A stretch of 64,000 nucleotides of DNA from an uncultured Bacteroidia bacterium (GTDB lineage Bacteria > Bacteroidota > Bacteroidia > Bacteroidales > Prolixibacteraceae): assembly GCA_903923905.1 (NCBI GenBank), contig CAIXZH010000066.1, forward strand, positions 92,721-156,720, read 5' to 3'. Below the pieces are notes generated by a model. That model was not told the DNA's origin. It searched no databases and worked only from the letters and a program-made list of their open reading frames with translations. Positions 28,581 to 37,171 of this stretch are shown in pieces; the first letter of the stretch is position 1, and the number at the start of each line of letters is the position of its first letter. The translations under genes and the position numbers were made by a program.

Positions 28581-28693
28581 ATTGACGTAAATATAGTAAT
28601 TATATTTTAAAAAATACGCTAAAATATATATTAATTTTATCCTGCCTTACTTTATTATTGTCGGAAGCAACTAACGTTTCATTTTTATTTCTG

Positions 28694-28701
28694 TATTTTT
28701 G
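28694..28701 (+). promoter_or_regulatory. Possible -7 box before the YncE/phosphoesterase gene
   Basis: TATTTTTG matches the Bacteroidota -7 consensus and lies about 108 bases before the start. TTTC at 28677-28680 is the nearest -33-like element but the spacing (13) is short. Confidence 0.3.
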
Positions 28702-28808
28702 TTCTTGTTAATATTGAGTTCACCAAACCATTGATTATATCCGGATGTAGACTCGCCGAAGCAGATCTATCCATTTTTAACCGGAATATCCTAAAGTAAG
28801 ACTATCTT

Positions 28809-31343
28809 ATGAGACCAAAATATTATTCGTTTCGAGGTTTATTAGCTTTTTTATTATTTCAATCCATACTCACTCAGGGGCAAATTAGTTTTAATCTCAA
28901 AGTTGGCCCTCAGGCAGATGGCAGCGTACTGGTCCCATCCAACCAGATGTTACGACCTGCAGGTGTCCAGGTATCATTACCCGGCAGGCCGGTTGACCTT
29001 TCACTGATATCAAATGGGAATTTCATTCTGGTTAAAAACATCAAATCCCTTGATCTTATAAGGCTGAAAGATAAGACCTTAATGCAGTCCCTTCCTTATG
29101 AAAAGTGTAGTTCATCATTTACAGGAATCTGTTTGACCAGTGATAACCGGCATATTTACCTTTCGGAAGCAGCCAATAAGATTCTGATCGCCCGGTTTGA
29201 TCAAAGTAACCGGTTAAGCTGGGAGACATGCATCGTTATTCCTGCTCCGGCAATCGGGGGTGATCCCGGACCCGGAGGGCTTGCCCTGAATGCCAGAGAA
29301 GACCGGTTGTTCGTGACCCTCAGCCGGAGTAATTCGCTGGCGGTCGTAAATCTGGAGGATAAATCGGTTAAGGAGATCCCGGTAGGAATTTGCCCCTATG
29401 GTGTCGTATTGGCTTCGGATACCAAAGCATATGTAACCAATTGGGGCGGAAGAAGACCTGTCACAGGGGAATCCACTTACAATTCCTCCGGTAGCCAGGT
29501 TCTGGTCGATCCTAATACAGGAATTGCCAATAACGGATCGGTTTCGGTAATTGATTTGAAACAAAACAAATCAATAAAGGAGATTAAGGTTGGATTGCAC
29601 CCTTCCGGAATGGTCCTAAGTCCCAACAGGTCTTTATTGTATGTGGCTTGTGCCAACAGCGATGTTATTGACATAATTGATACGCGAAAAGATGAAAAAA
29701 TCGGGGAAATCCCCGTTCACGCGACCAACGAAACCCTGTTTGGCAGCGCACCCAACGCCCTTGCCATCTCTCCAGACGGCAAATATCTTTATGTGGCAAA
29801 TGGTACTGAAAACGCGATTTGTGTGATCGAAACCGGCTCTGAAAACCAGGTTGCCGGACGTATTCCGACCGGCTGGTACCCGGGTTCAGTGGTTATCAGC
29901 AAGACGGGAAATGAATTGTATGTTGCCAATGTCAAGGGGACCGGAGCAAGGAACAAAGGTGCAGGCAGGGGTGGGTTTAATTCCCATGACCACCTTGGAA
30001 GCGTCTCAATAATTCCCGTTCCGGATAAAGCGACATTACCGAAGATGACAGACATTGTAAGCCAGAACAATTCTCTGGCGAAGACATTGAAAGACCAATC
30101 TTTATCGGGGGGTAACCTGAAACAGGTGGCACTTCCTCAGTTCCCGGGTCAGCCATCTTTTTTAAAGCATGTCGTCTATATCATCAAGGAGAACAGAACG
30201 TATGACCAGGTTTTGGGTGATATGCAACAGGGAAACGGAGATACGAGTCTGGTCCAGTTCGGCCGCCATTTCACCCCTAATCACCATAAACTGGCGGAGA
30301 GTTTTGTTTTGATGGATAATTTCTACTGTAGCGGGACACTAAGCGCTGACGGACATCAATGGACCGATGAGGCATACGTAACCGATTATCTCGAAAAATC
30401 GTTTGGCGATTTCACACGCAGCTACCCCTATGACGGGAATGACGCTTTGGCTTATGCAATCTCCGGATTTATCTGGGATAACGTGCTTAGACACGGGCTG
30501 ACTTTTCGGAATTACGGCGAGTTTGTGAATGCCGAGATTCTTCCGCTAACTTCAAAGTACCTCGATATTCTCAATGACTTCCGGAACGGGACAAAAAATG
30601 TATCAATCAGGGCCAAAGCCAATCTGGAGCAGATTATTCGCTATACCTGTCCAACATTTATCGGGTTCCCGATTAAAGTGCCCGATGTATACCGTGCTTC
30701 CGAGTTTATTAAGGAGCTTCATGAATATGAGAAAACCGGCAATTTTCCGAATTTTACGATTATGCTCCTTCCGGGCGATCATACCTCCGGGACAAGACCC
30801 GGTTTACCCACTCCGGGAGCCGCGGTGGCAGATAATGACTTTGCCCTTGGACAGATTGTTGAGGCGATTTCAGCCAGTAAATTCTGGAATGAAACGGCCA
30901 TTTTTGTCACAGAGGATGATCCGCAGGCCGGACTGGACCATGTGGATGGCCACCGTACCGTTGGGTTTGTAATCAGCCCTTATGTCAAACGCAATGAGGT
31001 AGTTTCGACATATTACTCCCAGATCAATATGGTCCGTACCATGGAAAATATCCTGGGGATACCTCCGATGAATCAGCTGGATAACGCCGCAGAGCCGATG
31101 TCTGACTGTTTCACCGAAACTCCGGATTTCACGCCGTACCACGCAGTTCAGAGCAACATTCCCCCTGATGAGGTGAATCCTCCATTGAGTGGACTTTCAG
31201 GGAAACAACTTTCATGGGCCAAAAAATCACTTGAGCAGGATCTCGATGATTATGACCGGATTGATGAAGATACCTTTAACCGGATTATCTGGCATGCCAT
31301 GAAAGGTTATGACCGGCCCTATCCGGATTTCTCGCTCAAATGA
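28809..31343 (+). CDS. YncE-type beta-propeller fused to an acid phosphatase/phosphoesterase domain
   Basis: 844 residues with a signal peptide (to about 24). Residues about 55-405 contain repeated propeller blades (GGLALNAREDRLFVT, PSGMVLSPNRSLLYVA, PNALAISPDGKYLYVA, PGSVVISKTGNELYVA) of the YVTN/YncE type. From about 450 follows an alkaline-phosphatase-superfamily phosphoesterase (HVVYIIKENRTYDQ at 454-467, TEDDPQAGLDHVDGHRT later), related to AcpA/phospholipase C. NCBI uses the name 'bifunctional YncE family protein/alkaline phosphatase family protein' for this arrangement. It would hydrolyse phosphoesters outside the cytoplasm; substrate unknown. It is not an obvious glycan-locus gene. 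Monocistronic by layout: divergent neighbour on one side, convergent GH39 46 bases away on the other. Confidence 0.9.
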   Translation: MRPKYYSFRGLLAFLLFQSILTQGQISFNLKVGPQADGSVLVPSNQMLRPAGVQVSLPGRPVDLSLISNGNFILVKNIKSLDLIRLKDKTLMQSLPYEKCSSSFTGICLTSDNRHIYLSEAANKILIARFDQSNRLSWETCIVIPAPAIGGDPGPGGLALNAREDRLFVTLSRSNSLAVVNLEDKSVKEIPVGICPYGVVLASDTKAYVTNWGGRRPVTGESTYNSSGSQVLVDPNTGIANNGSVSVIDLKQNKSIKEIKVGLHPSGMVLSPNRSLLYVACANSDVIDIIDTRKDEKIGEIPVHATNETLFGSAPNALAISPDGKYLYVANGTENAICVIETGSENQVAGRIPTGWYPGSVVISKTGNELYVANVKGTGARNKGAGRGGFNSHDHLGSVSIIPVPDKATLPKMTDIVSQNNSLAKTLKDQSLSGGNLKQVALPQFPGQPSFLKHVVYIIKENRTYDQVLGDMQQGNGDTSLVQFGRHFTPNHHKLAESFVLMDNFYCSGTLSADGHQWTDEAYVTDYLEKSFGDFTRSYPYDGNDALAYAISGFIWDNVLRHGLTFRNYGEFVNAEILPLTSKYLDILNDFRNGTKNVSIRAKANLEQIIRYTCPTFIGFPIKVPDVYRASEFIKELHEYEKTGNFPNFTIMLLPGDHTSGTRPGLPTPGAAVADNDFALGQIVEAISASKFWNETAIFVTEDDPQAGLDHVDGHRTVGFVISPYVKRNEVVSTYYSQINMVRTMENILGIPPMNQLDNAAEPMSDCFTETPDFTPYHAVQSNIPPDEVNPPLSGLSGKQLSWAKKSLEQDLDDYDRIDEDTFNRIIWHAMKGYDRPYPDFSLK

Positions 31344-31389
31344 TGATTTACTATGAATCAAAATGGATCCTTCAATTATTCTATTCGAT

Positions 31390-33000
31390 TTATAGCCTGA
31401 TCAGATTTAAAAGGAAAACGTCATTTTCCCGGATTTCAAGTTCTTTTGAAAATGTTTCATCTGGTTTGACCTCAATTATTTCTGTTGAAACAGGAGAACC
31501 GTCATTTTGTTTCTTTAGTTCCTCAACCTGTTGTTTGTTCAGTTGTTTTGGTTTACCCATTTCCAGATAAACAGAGTAAGGGTCATTGACATGATATCCT
31601 ACTTTAAACATTTCCAGCGTGTATTTTCCTGTCGGAACATGAGTAAAATTTACTTTCAGCTTACCCTTTGATCTGGCAGGCTGATCTTTAGCATAATAAA
31701 TCTGGTTATTTACTGAATCTCCCGGATGAGTGTTGGTGAAATCCCAACAGAGCAACTGGATTCCTCCATTATTACCTTTGCAGGCCCATGAACGTGTATC
31801 TGTATTGGCCAAACCGGTTTTCCCCAGTTTATTCATAAACTTATAGGCATAAAAGGCAGATTTACAAATGCCCTGGATAGTGAGCAACCCGAACCCGCCA
31901 TGAAAAGGGGTAAAACGAGGTCCTGCTTCTTCAAAAATGTCGGTAAATGTCCAATACGACATCGAATTGGCCGCATTTCCTACCTGTTTGATTTTTTCCA
32001 ATATGTATGCTGCCTCATGATAACTGTCGTGAATCGGATCGGCAGGAGTGTAGGACGAACTCCACTCGGTATAATGAAGTTCCAGGTTTGGCATGGAAGA
32101 GGTTGATATTTCCTTGCGTGAATTCAGGATGTCTCCACTGACAGCCATTGAATCTTTACTCAATACGGTACCTGCATTCCCAAATTCATCCAAAAAACCT
32201 TGTTTTACGCCGTAAGAGTGGGTGCTGACAAAGTTTATGGGAACCTTATTTTTCGTGCAGAAATCAATCATCTCAGGTAACCAGGCAGCCCCTGCAGTAG
32301 CCGGTCCGCCGACTTTATATTCCGGATTTACACTTTTGATTGCTTTCACCGTGTACTTGTAGAGTTTGAAATATTCCTCCTGTGTGCCGGTCCAAAAGCC
32401 AGGTGATAAATTTGGCTCGTTCCAAACTTCAAAATACCAGGTTTTTAGCTCGCCAGTACCGTACCGTTCTGTAAGGTGTTGCACCAGATTGCGTATGAGA
32501 CCTTCCCATTTATCATAGTCTTTTGGCGGAGTAACATTTCCTCTCCACCAAAAGATCGTTTGACTTCCGCTTGCCAGCGCCGCGGGCATAAATCCAAGTT
32601 CCACAAAAGGTTTTATGCCAATGCTTTGCAAAAAATCAAACAATACATCAATATACATATAGTTGTACTGAGGAATTCCTTTGCTGTCTTCGGTGTAAAC
32701 GGCCATATCGTCAGTAAGGAGTCCGTGCATACGGATGTATTTAAAATCGCAGGTTTTTTTAACGAAGGCCAGTTGTTGCTGCCAGTCAGCCCGAAGTCCT
32801 TCATTCGCCCTGCCGGCTCCAATGCATTGCTTAAACAGGGTATTCATTGTTCCATTCTCAACCTCATAATCAACGTCAATTATCCGTTGAGGATTTTCCG
32901 GATTTTTATCCGTTCTACTCTGTGCAAAAACAGAAGTCGTTGCCAACAGGGTAATTGCAACTAAAAGAGAGCAATTTAATTTCATTTTAAAGTTATTCAT
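31390..33000 (-). CDS. GH39-family glycoside hydrolase (beta-xylosidase-like)
   Basis: 536 residues from the ATG at 32998-33000, which begins one base after the stop of the upstream GH5 gene (TGATATG); a longer frame to 33021 would overlap it. Signal peptide ends near SVFAQ (27). GH39 features: FKYIRMHGLL (86-95), TWYFEVWNEPNLSPGFW with predicted acid/base E195, GGPATAGAAW, STHSYG, and LELHYTEWSSSY with predicted nucleophile E312. A C-terminal beta-sandwich follows. It would release xylose or a related sugar from the non-reducing end; other activities occur in GH39. Last gene of the second polysaccharide locus, translationally coupled to the GH5 gene. Confidence 0.9.
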   Translation of the reverse strand: MNNFKMKLNCSLLVAITLLATTSVFAQSRTDKNPENPQRIIDVDYEVENGTMNTLFKQCIGAGRANEGLRADWQQQLAFVKKTCDFKYIRMHGLLTDDMAVYTEDSKGIPQYNYMYIDVLFDFLQSIGIKPFVELGFMPAALASGSQTIFWWRGNVTPPKDYDKWEGLIRNLVQHLTERYGTGELKTWYFEVWNEPNLSPGFWTGTQEEYFKLYKYTVKAIKSVNPEYKVGGPATAGAAWLPEMIDFCTKNKVPINFVSTHSYGVKQGFLDEFGNAGTVLSKDSMAVSGDILNSRKEISTSSMPNLELHYTEWSSSYTPADPIHDSYHEAAYILEKIKQVGNAANSMSYWTFTDIFEEAGPRFTPFHGGFGLLTIQGICKSAFYAYKFMNKLGKTGLANTDTRSWACKGNNGGIQLLCWDFTNTHPGDSVNNQIYYAKDQPARSKGKLKVNFTHVPTGKYTLEMFKVGYHVNDPYSVYLEMGKPKQLNKQQVEELKKQNDGSPVSTEIIEVKPDETFSKELEIRENDVFLLNLIRL

Positions 33001-33001
33001 A

Positions 33002-34522
33002 TCAATATGGATACGTTCCATTAGCTGCTCCGGTAACCAATGCTTTTAGACCTTGTTGATCGACTGGTACTCCGGTACTCCTGGTGAAGAGTCCTGTACC
33101 TTGATCGCCGGTAAAACCGGCATCCCAGTAGAATGGGGCCAAACCGTAATTCTTAGCCTGTGTCACTACATATTGCAGATAATAGGCCCTCGAAGCCAGG
33201 TGGTTGGTCAGATCACTTCCGGTTAGTGACAACCGGCGCATTGCTCCAAATTCGCCTAAGATAACAGGGTAACCGTTATCCACAAATTTGGCTTTTATTT
33301 TAGCAAATTCACTGATAAAATAACTTTCCTCTCCCCAGGATGCATTTCTGTCAACTCCATCGACAGGAGCCTGGTGAAAGGTTGCTCCCCAAAAATAGAA
33401 CATATTGCCCCAGGATGCATCTGAATTCAATAAGCTAAACTGATAAGGATCGTAATCATGCACCTCAAACGCCAAACGGTGGGCGGTAACATCGGCAGGC
33501 AAAGTGGTCATGTATTTCACCGCGTAATCAATATTCGTTGATGGAGCCTGACAAATCAAGGTACGGTAGCTATTCCGACCACCGGTTGAACGCACAGCAT
33601 TGATAAAAGTTTGTTCATATGAAAGCAGCACTGCCATTCCGGTTGCATCCGATACATTAGGTTCGTTGCAGCCCGCGAAGAGCAGATGCTCATCATAATC
33701 ACGGAAATACATGGCAATCTGCTCCCACAAGGCACGCTGCTTCAGGTTAACCGCATCCTGTTTTAATAACGTGCAGTTATTTTCGAGCCATCCGCCATCC
33801 CAATGGATGTTGATAATGACATACATATTGTCATTATAGCAATAATTTACAACCTGTTTTACGCGTGCCAGCCAGACCGGATCAATTGCACAGGATGTGG
33901 CATCTGCATGACTATCCCATGCACATGGCAAACGGATTGCATTGAAACCTGCGGCTTTTACAGAGTCAATTAACGTTTGTGTAGTCAGCGCATTTCCCCA
34001 ACCGGTCTCTCCACCTGCACTTGCAGGCACCTCAAGTGTATTGCCTAAATTCCATCCCATTGAAATCTTGCTTACCAAAGTTCTTGCATCGCTGTTCATG
34101 TTAGATGGATCGGCAGGCACCGGAATACTGTAATTGGAGTAGACAATTTTGGCAATATCCTGCGTAATTTGGACGAGAACAGAGATCTTGTTATCCATGA
34201 CCAGTGACAGGGTTGCAGTACGCACACTTCCGGTTGAATTGGCGGCAGCAGATACGATCAGTTTATCACTTGCCTTTACAGAAGAAAGGAAAGATAGTCC
34301 AACCCAGGTTTGGCTCGAAAAAGCTTCCCATTTTGTGCCATTCATATTGACAGTCAGGGTGTCATTTCCGCCTGTAACACTGAACTTTAAAGTGTCCGGC
34401 ACAGCTGTAAAAACAGGATTTGGCTCTACAACCGGGGTGACAACCGGGTTGGATTTTCCACATGAGGCCATAAGTGTTATTACGTGAGCTGTTAACAGCA
34501 ATAGGATGGTCCGTTTGTTCAT
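33002..34522 (-). CDS. BACON-domain GH5 endoglucanase/xyloglucanase (GH5_4-like), lipoprotein
   Basis: 506 residues from the ATG at 34520-34522; lipobox ITLMASC with Cys21. A BACON immunoglobulin-like domain spans about 40-122, then the GH5 barrel: MGWNLGNTLE (155-164), GWGN, GFNAIRLPCAWD (192-203), INIHWDGGW (237-245), LFAGCNEPN with predicted acid/base E287, and VILGEFGA with predicted nucleophile E424. The SMGWNLGNTLE and ETGWGN signatures fit subfamily GH5_4, which includes the surface endo-xyloglucanase BoGH5A, also a BACON-GH5 lipoprotein. Probably surface-exposed, cutting the backbone for import by the SusCD pair. The GH31 alpha-xylosidase-like gene in the same locus supports xyloglucan. 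Confidence 0.93.
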   Translation of the reverse strand: MNKRTILLLLTAHVITLMASCGKSNPVVTPVVEPNPVFTAVPDTLKFSVTGGNDTLTVNMNGTKWEAFSSQTWVGLSFLSSVKASDKLIVSAAANSTGSVRTATLSLVMDNKISVLVQITQDIAKIVYSNYSIPVPADPSNMNSDARTLVSKISMGWNLGNTLEVPASAGGETGWGNALTTQTLIDSVKAAGFNAIRLPCAWDSHADATSCAIDPVWLARVKQVVNYCYNDNMYVIINIHWDGGWLENNCTLLKQDAVNLKQRALWEQIAMYFRDYDEHLLFAGCNEPNVSDATGMAVLLSYEQTFINAVRSTGGRNSYRTLICQAPSTNIDYAVKYMTTLPADVTAHRLAFEVHDYDPYQFSLLNSDASWGNMFYFWGATFHQAPVDGVDRNASWGEESYFISEFAKIKAKFVDNGYPVILGEFGAMRRLSLTGSDLTNHLASRAYYLQYVVTQAKNYGLAPFYWDAGFTGDQGTGLFTRSTGVPVDQQGLKALVTGAANGTYPY

Positions 34523-34611
34523 TATTTTTAGGTACAAGGTGAAATCTGAAAGTTAAAAATATGGGAAGAGTTATTTGCCCTTCCCATAATGAATTATTGA
34601 CTTCGAAAATT

Positions 34612-35538
34612 TTAATGCGAGTCGTAATAAGCCTTGCTTACAAAGTTAAAGGTCAGATAACAGGCACCCTGGCCGGAAATAACCGGATCACGAAGAACAG
34701 CAATCTGCATTTTGTCGGCTGTCAGAGAGAAGATCTTAAACGTCCCAGTCCAGGATTTGGTGGTGTTATTATCGTAATTAATTGGGTGTAATACCGAAAC
34801 ATTGTTCAGGGTGAGGGTGTGGTTGGCTTCACTGATCATATAAGTCCCGGTTTGTTGGCCACCCATGGTAATCCCATCCGTTGTTGAGGTGTGGTCAACC
34901 TGAGCATACGGTCCATTTTTCAGATTGAAAGTCATCGACCCGAAATTAACTGCTGCGCATAACCAGGTATTTCCGGACCAGGATGGACTCCAGTTCCAGG
35001 AGTCTACAGTGCCGGTAATGGCGCTTACGCCAGCTGGAAGACCTTGAGTTACATCAATCCAGCTATCTGAAGTTCCGTAATAAGAGATTGGGCCACCCCA
35101 TATTTTGCTGACTCCAGCCGCATTAAGATCGAGATACCAGGTTTTTTGATTACCGTATCCACCTGAAAGATTTGTCCACATTGGTGTACTTACCGCATTC
35201 TGGTCGAGTGTATTGATCGTTATCAGCACTGAATCTGCCTGCACATAACCACCGGCGCTTTCAACGCCATATTTGAAGGTGTAAACTCCTGGGAAAGCAA
35301 TATTTACAGTGTCCTTCACACGCAATGAACGACCGATCGGGGTTGTCCAAAGTGGGGTAACATTCGGAGTTAAACTGGTCAGAATGATATTGTTCGGATT
35401 CGAAGCTGAAGGAACAACGGTGAATTTCAAGTCGCCGGCACTCATTAAAGATCCCAGTTCATATTTGTTTGGAGAACATGCTGAAAACAGCAGGATTAAA
35501 CCCAATATTGGATATAAGATTCTAAATTTATTTTTCAT
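34612..35538 (-). CDS. Surface glycan-binding lipoprotein (SusE/SGBP-like)
   Basis: 308 residues with a lipobox (LLFSAC, Cys21). An N-terminal PKD/Ig-like segment (about 35-110, PGVYTFKYGVESAGGYVQADS) is followed by a beta-rich C-terminal domain with several exposed-looking tryptophans (WYLD, WGGP, WIDV, WNWSPSWSGNTWLC), suitable for stacking on sugars. It occupies the usual SGBP position directly after susD and before the endo-acting GH5. Sequence families of such proteins are poorly conserved, so the call rests on position, lipoprotein nature and composition. Confidence 0.75.
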   Translation of the reverse strand: MKNKFRILYPILGLILLFSACSPNKYELGSLMSAGDLKFTVVPSASNPNNIILTSLTPNVTPLWTTPIGRSLRVKDTVNIAFPGVYTFKYGVESAGGYVQADSVLITINTLDQNAVSTPMWTNLSGGYGNQKTWYLDLNAAGVSKIWGGPISYYGTSDSWIDVTQGLPAGVSAITGTVDSWNWSPSWSGNTWLCAAVNFGSMTFNLKNGPYAQVDHTSTTDGITMGGQQTGTYMISEANHTLTLNNVSVLHPINYDNNTTKSWTGTFKIFSLTADKMQIAVLRDPVISGQGACYLTFNFVSKAYYDSH

Positions 35539-35565
35539 CTGTATCTTATTTTTTATAAATAACTA

Positions 35566-37152
35566 TTACCAACCTGCATTTTGTTTCAATACGCCTGATG
35601 ACAGGGTGATCTGATTCTCAGGTATTTGCTGGAATCCGCCTGTGGCCGTAATATTGGCCTGCAGTTGGGCAGCAGTTGGTGGAGTACCACCATCATTTAA
35701 GAATGAAAGTGTGGTATTATTTGCAATTGTCGAAGCTGCTGTTGCAACACCCTGTCGCAATAAATCGTAGTAACGGATTCCTTCGCCTACAAATTCCAGT
35801 TGACGTTCGTTCAAAATATCTGTTTTGGAAACCGAAGAGGCGGCAGTGGCAGATGGTATGGCACGCAGGTGAACCTGGTTATAATAATTTACGGCATTCG
35901 GGCTTCCTAACTCAGCTGCCATCAGCAATACATCGGAATAACGAATGGCGAAATAGTCCTGATACTGACCAATCTGAAAATTGGCTACAATGGAAGTCCC
36001 AGACTGATCACATATCGGACTGTATTTCTTCAAGAAGTACCCGGTGTATTCACGATTGTGAGAGGCAAGTGTGAAGAGGATATTTTCTTCTGAAATTGCA
36101 ATGATTGAGGCGAACTGGCGTGAGTCAGCAGTGGCAAAGGTATGATACAGTTTTGGATCGACGGTACACGCTCCCCAGCCGTACTGATACGGATAATGAG
36201 ACTCTTCGCGGATTCCTTCCATGACCATCCATTCGTTTCCGGTAACATTCCCGTTATAATCAGCGGTAGAGGAATATTTGATTGAGAATACCACTTCCTG
36301 ATTTGCTTCTGTAGCATAGGTTACCCCTTTGGCGATCGAGGCTGCAGGCCATAAGGTGGTAAAATCACCTACCAGTCCGTGTCCGCTATGAGCAATCACA
36401 TCTTCAACGGCAGCAAGGGCGGTGGCTGAAGTTTCAGAACCTAAAGCGGACTGTCCGTAATAGCCTGAATAAAACATATAAACACGTGCCAATAAAGATT
36501 CGGCAGCCCATTTGGTCACCCTTCCGCTTGTTGTATTGGAGTAAGTAGTCGCGGGGAGACTATCGGCAGCAAAACGGAGATCTTTCATGATCTGAGCATA
36601 AGTTAATGCAGGATCAGATTGTGCCACATTTGCAACTGTAGGAACAGTTAGCAGGGGAACTTTTTCCCACAAGCGAACCATGTCGAAATAGCAAAATGCC
36701 CTTATAAAACTTGCTTCGGCTTTGTACTGAGTTTTCAATGCGGTACTGTCACCCCAGGAAACCTGATTCAAATTTCCAAGTAGTGTGTTACAACGGTAGA
36801 TAGCCTGGTAATAGCCAGTCCAGGTGGCACCAAACAATGAATTGTCAGATGGTGAAACTGTTTTATTGAATTCATCCATCATTTGATAGGAATATCCATC
36901 GGAAGCACCGGTACCTCCCAAACAGTTGTCGGAGAATACTTCGGCAGCAACAGGTAGCGCAACGCCGCCATTCCAGATCAGATCTAATCCGTTATAGCAT
37001 CCTACCAAAGCGGTAAAGGCTTCAGATGGAGTTTTGTAATAGGAGGTATTGGTTTGCTGAGGATTGGTCAGTTGGGTGGTCAGAAACTTGTTGCACGAAT
37101 TGAATGAAATCATCGCCATTAGTGCAAGCGTTAATATGGTATATTTTTTCAT
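35566..37152 (-). CDS. SusD/RagB-family surface lipoprotein
   Basis: 528 residues from the ATG at 37150-37152 (MKKYTILTLALMAMISFNSC, lipobox Cys20); a start two codons earlier (37158) is also possible. SusD features: FLTTQLTNPQQTNTSYYKTP, AEASFIRAFCYFDMVRLWEKVPLL (helical repeat region), RYSDVLLMAAEL and LNERQLEFVGEGIRYYDLLR near the end, all typical. It follows susC with a 19-base gap. Binds glycan as lid of the transporter. Confidence 0.95.
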   Translation of the reverse strand: MKKYTILTLALMAMISFNSCNKFLTTQLTNPQQTNTSYYKTPSEAFTALVGCYNGLDLIWNGGVALPVAAEVFSDNCLGGTGASDGYSYQMMDEFNKTVSPSDNSLFGATWTGYYQAIYRCNTLLGNLNQVSWGDSTALKTQYKAEASFIRAFCYFDMVRLWEKVPLLTVPTVANVAQSDPALTYAQIMKDLRFAADSLPATTYSNTTSGRVTKWAAESLLARVYMFYSGYYGQSALGSETSATALAAVEDVIAHSGHGLVGDFTTLWPAASIAKGVTYATEANQEVVFSIKYSSTADYNGNVTGNEWMVMEGIREESHYPYQYGWGACTVDPKLYHTFATADSRQFASIIAISEENILFTLASHNREYTGYFLKKYSPICDQSGTSIVANFQIGQYQDYFAIRYSDVLLMAAELGSPNAVNYYNQVHLRAIPSATAASSVSKTDILNERQLEFVGEGIRYYDLLRQGVATAASTIANNTTLSFLNDGGTPPTAAQLQANITATGGFQQIPENQITLSSGVLKQNAGW

Positions 37153-37171
37153 GATCATGTTTTCTTAAAGA

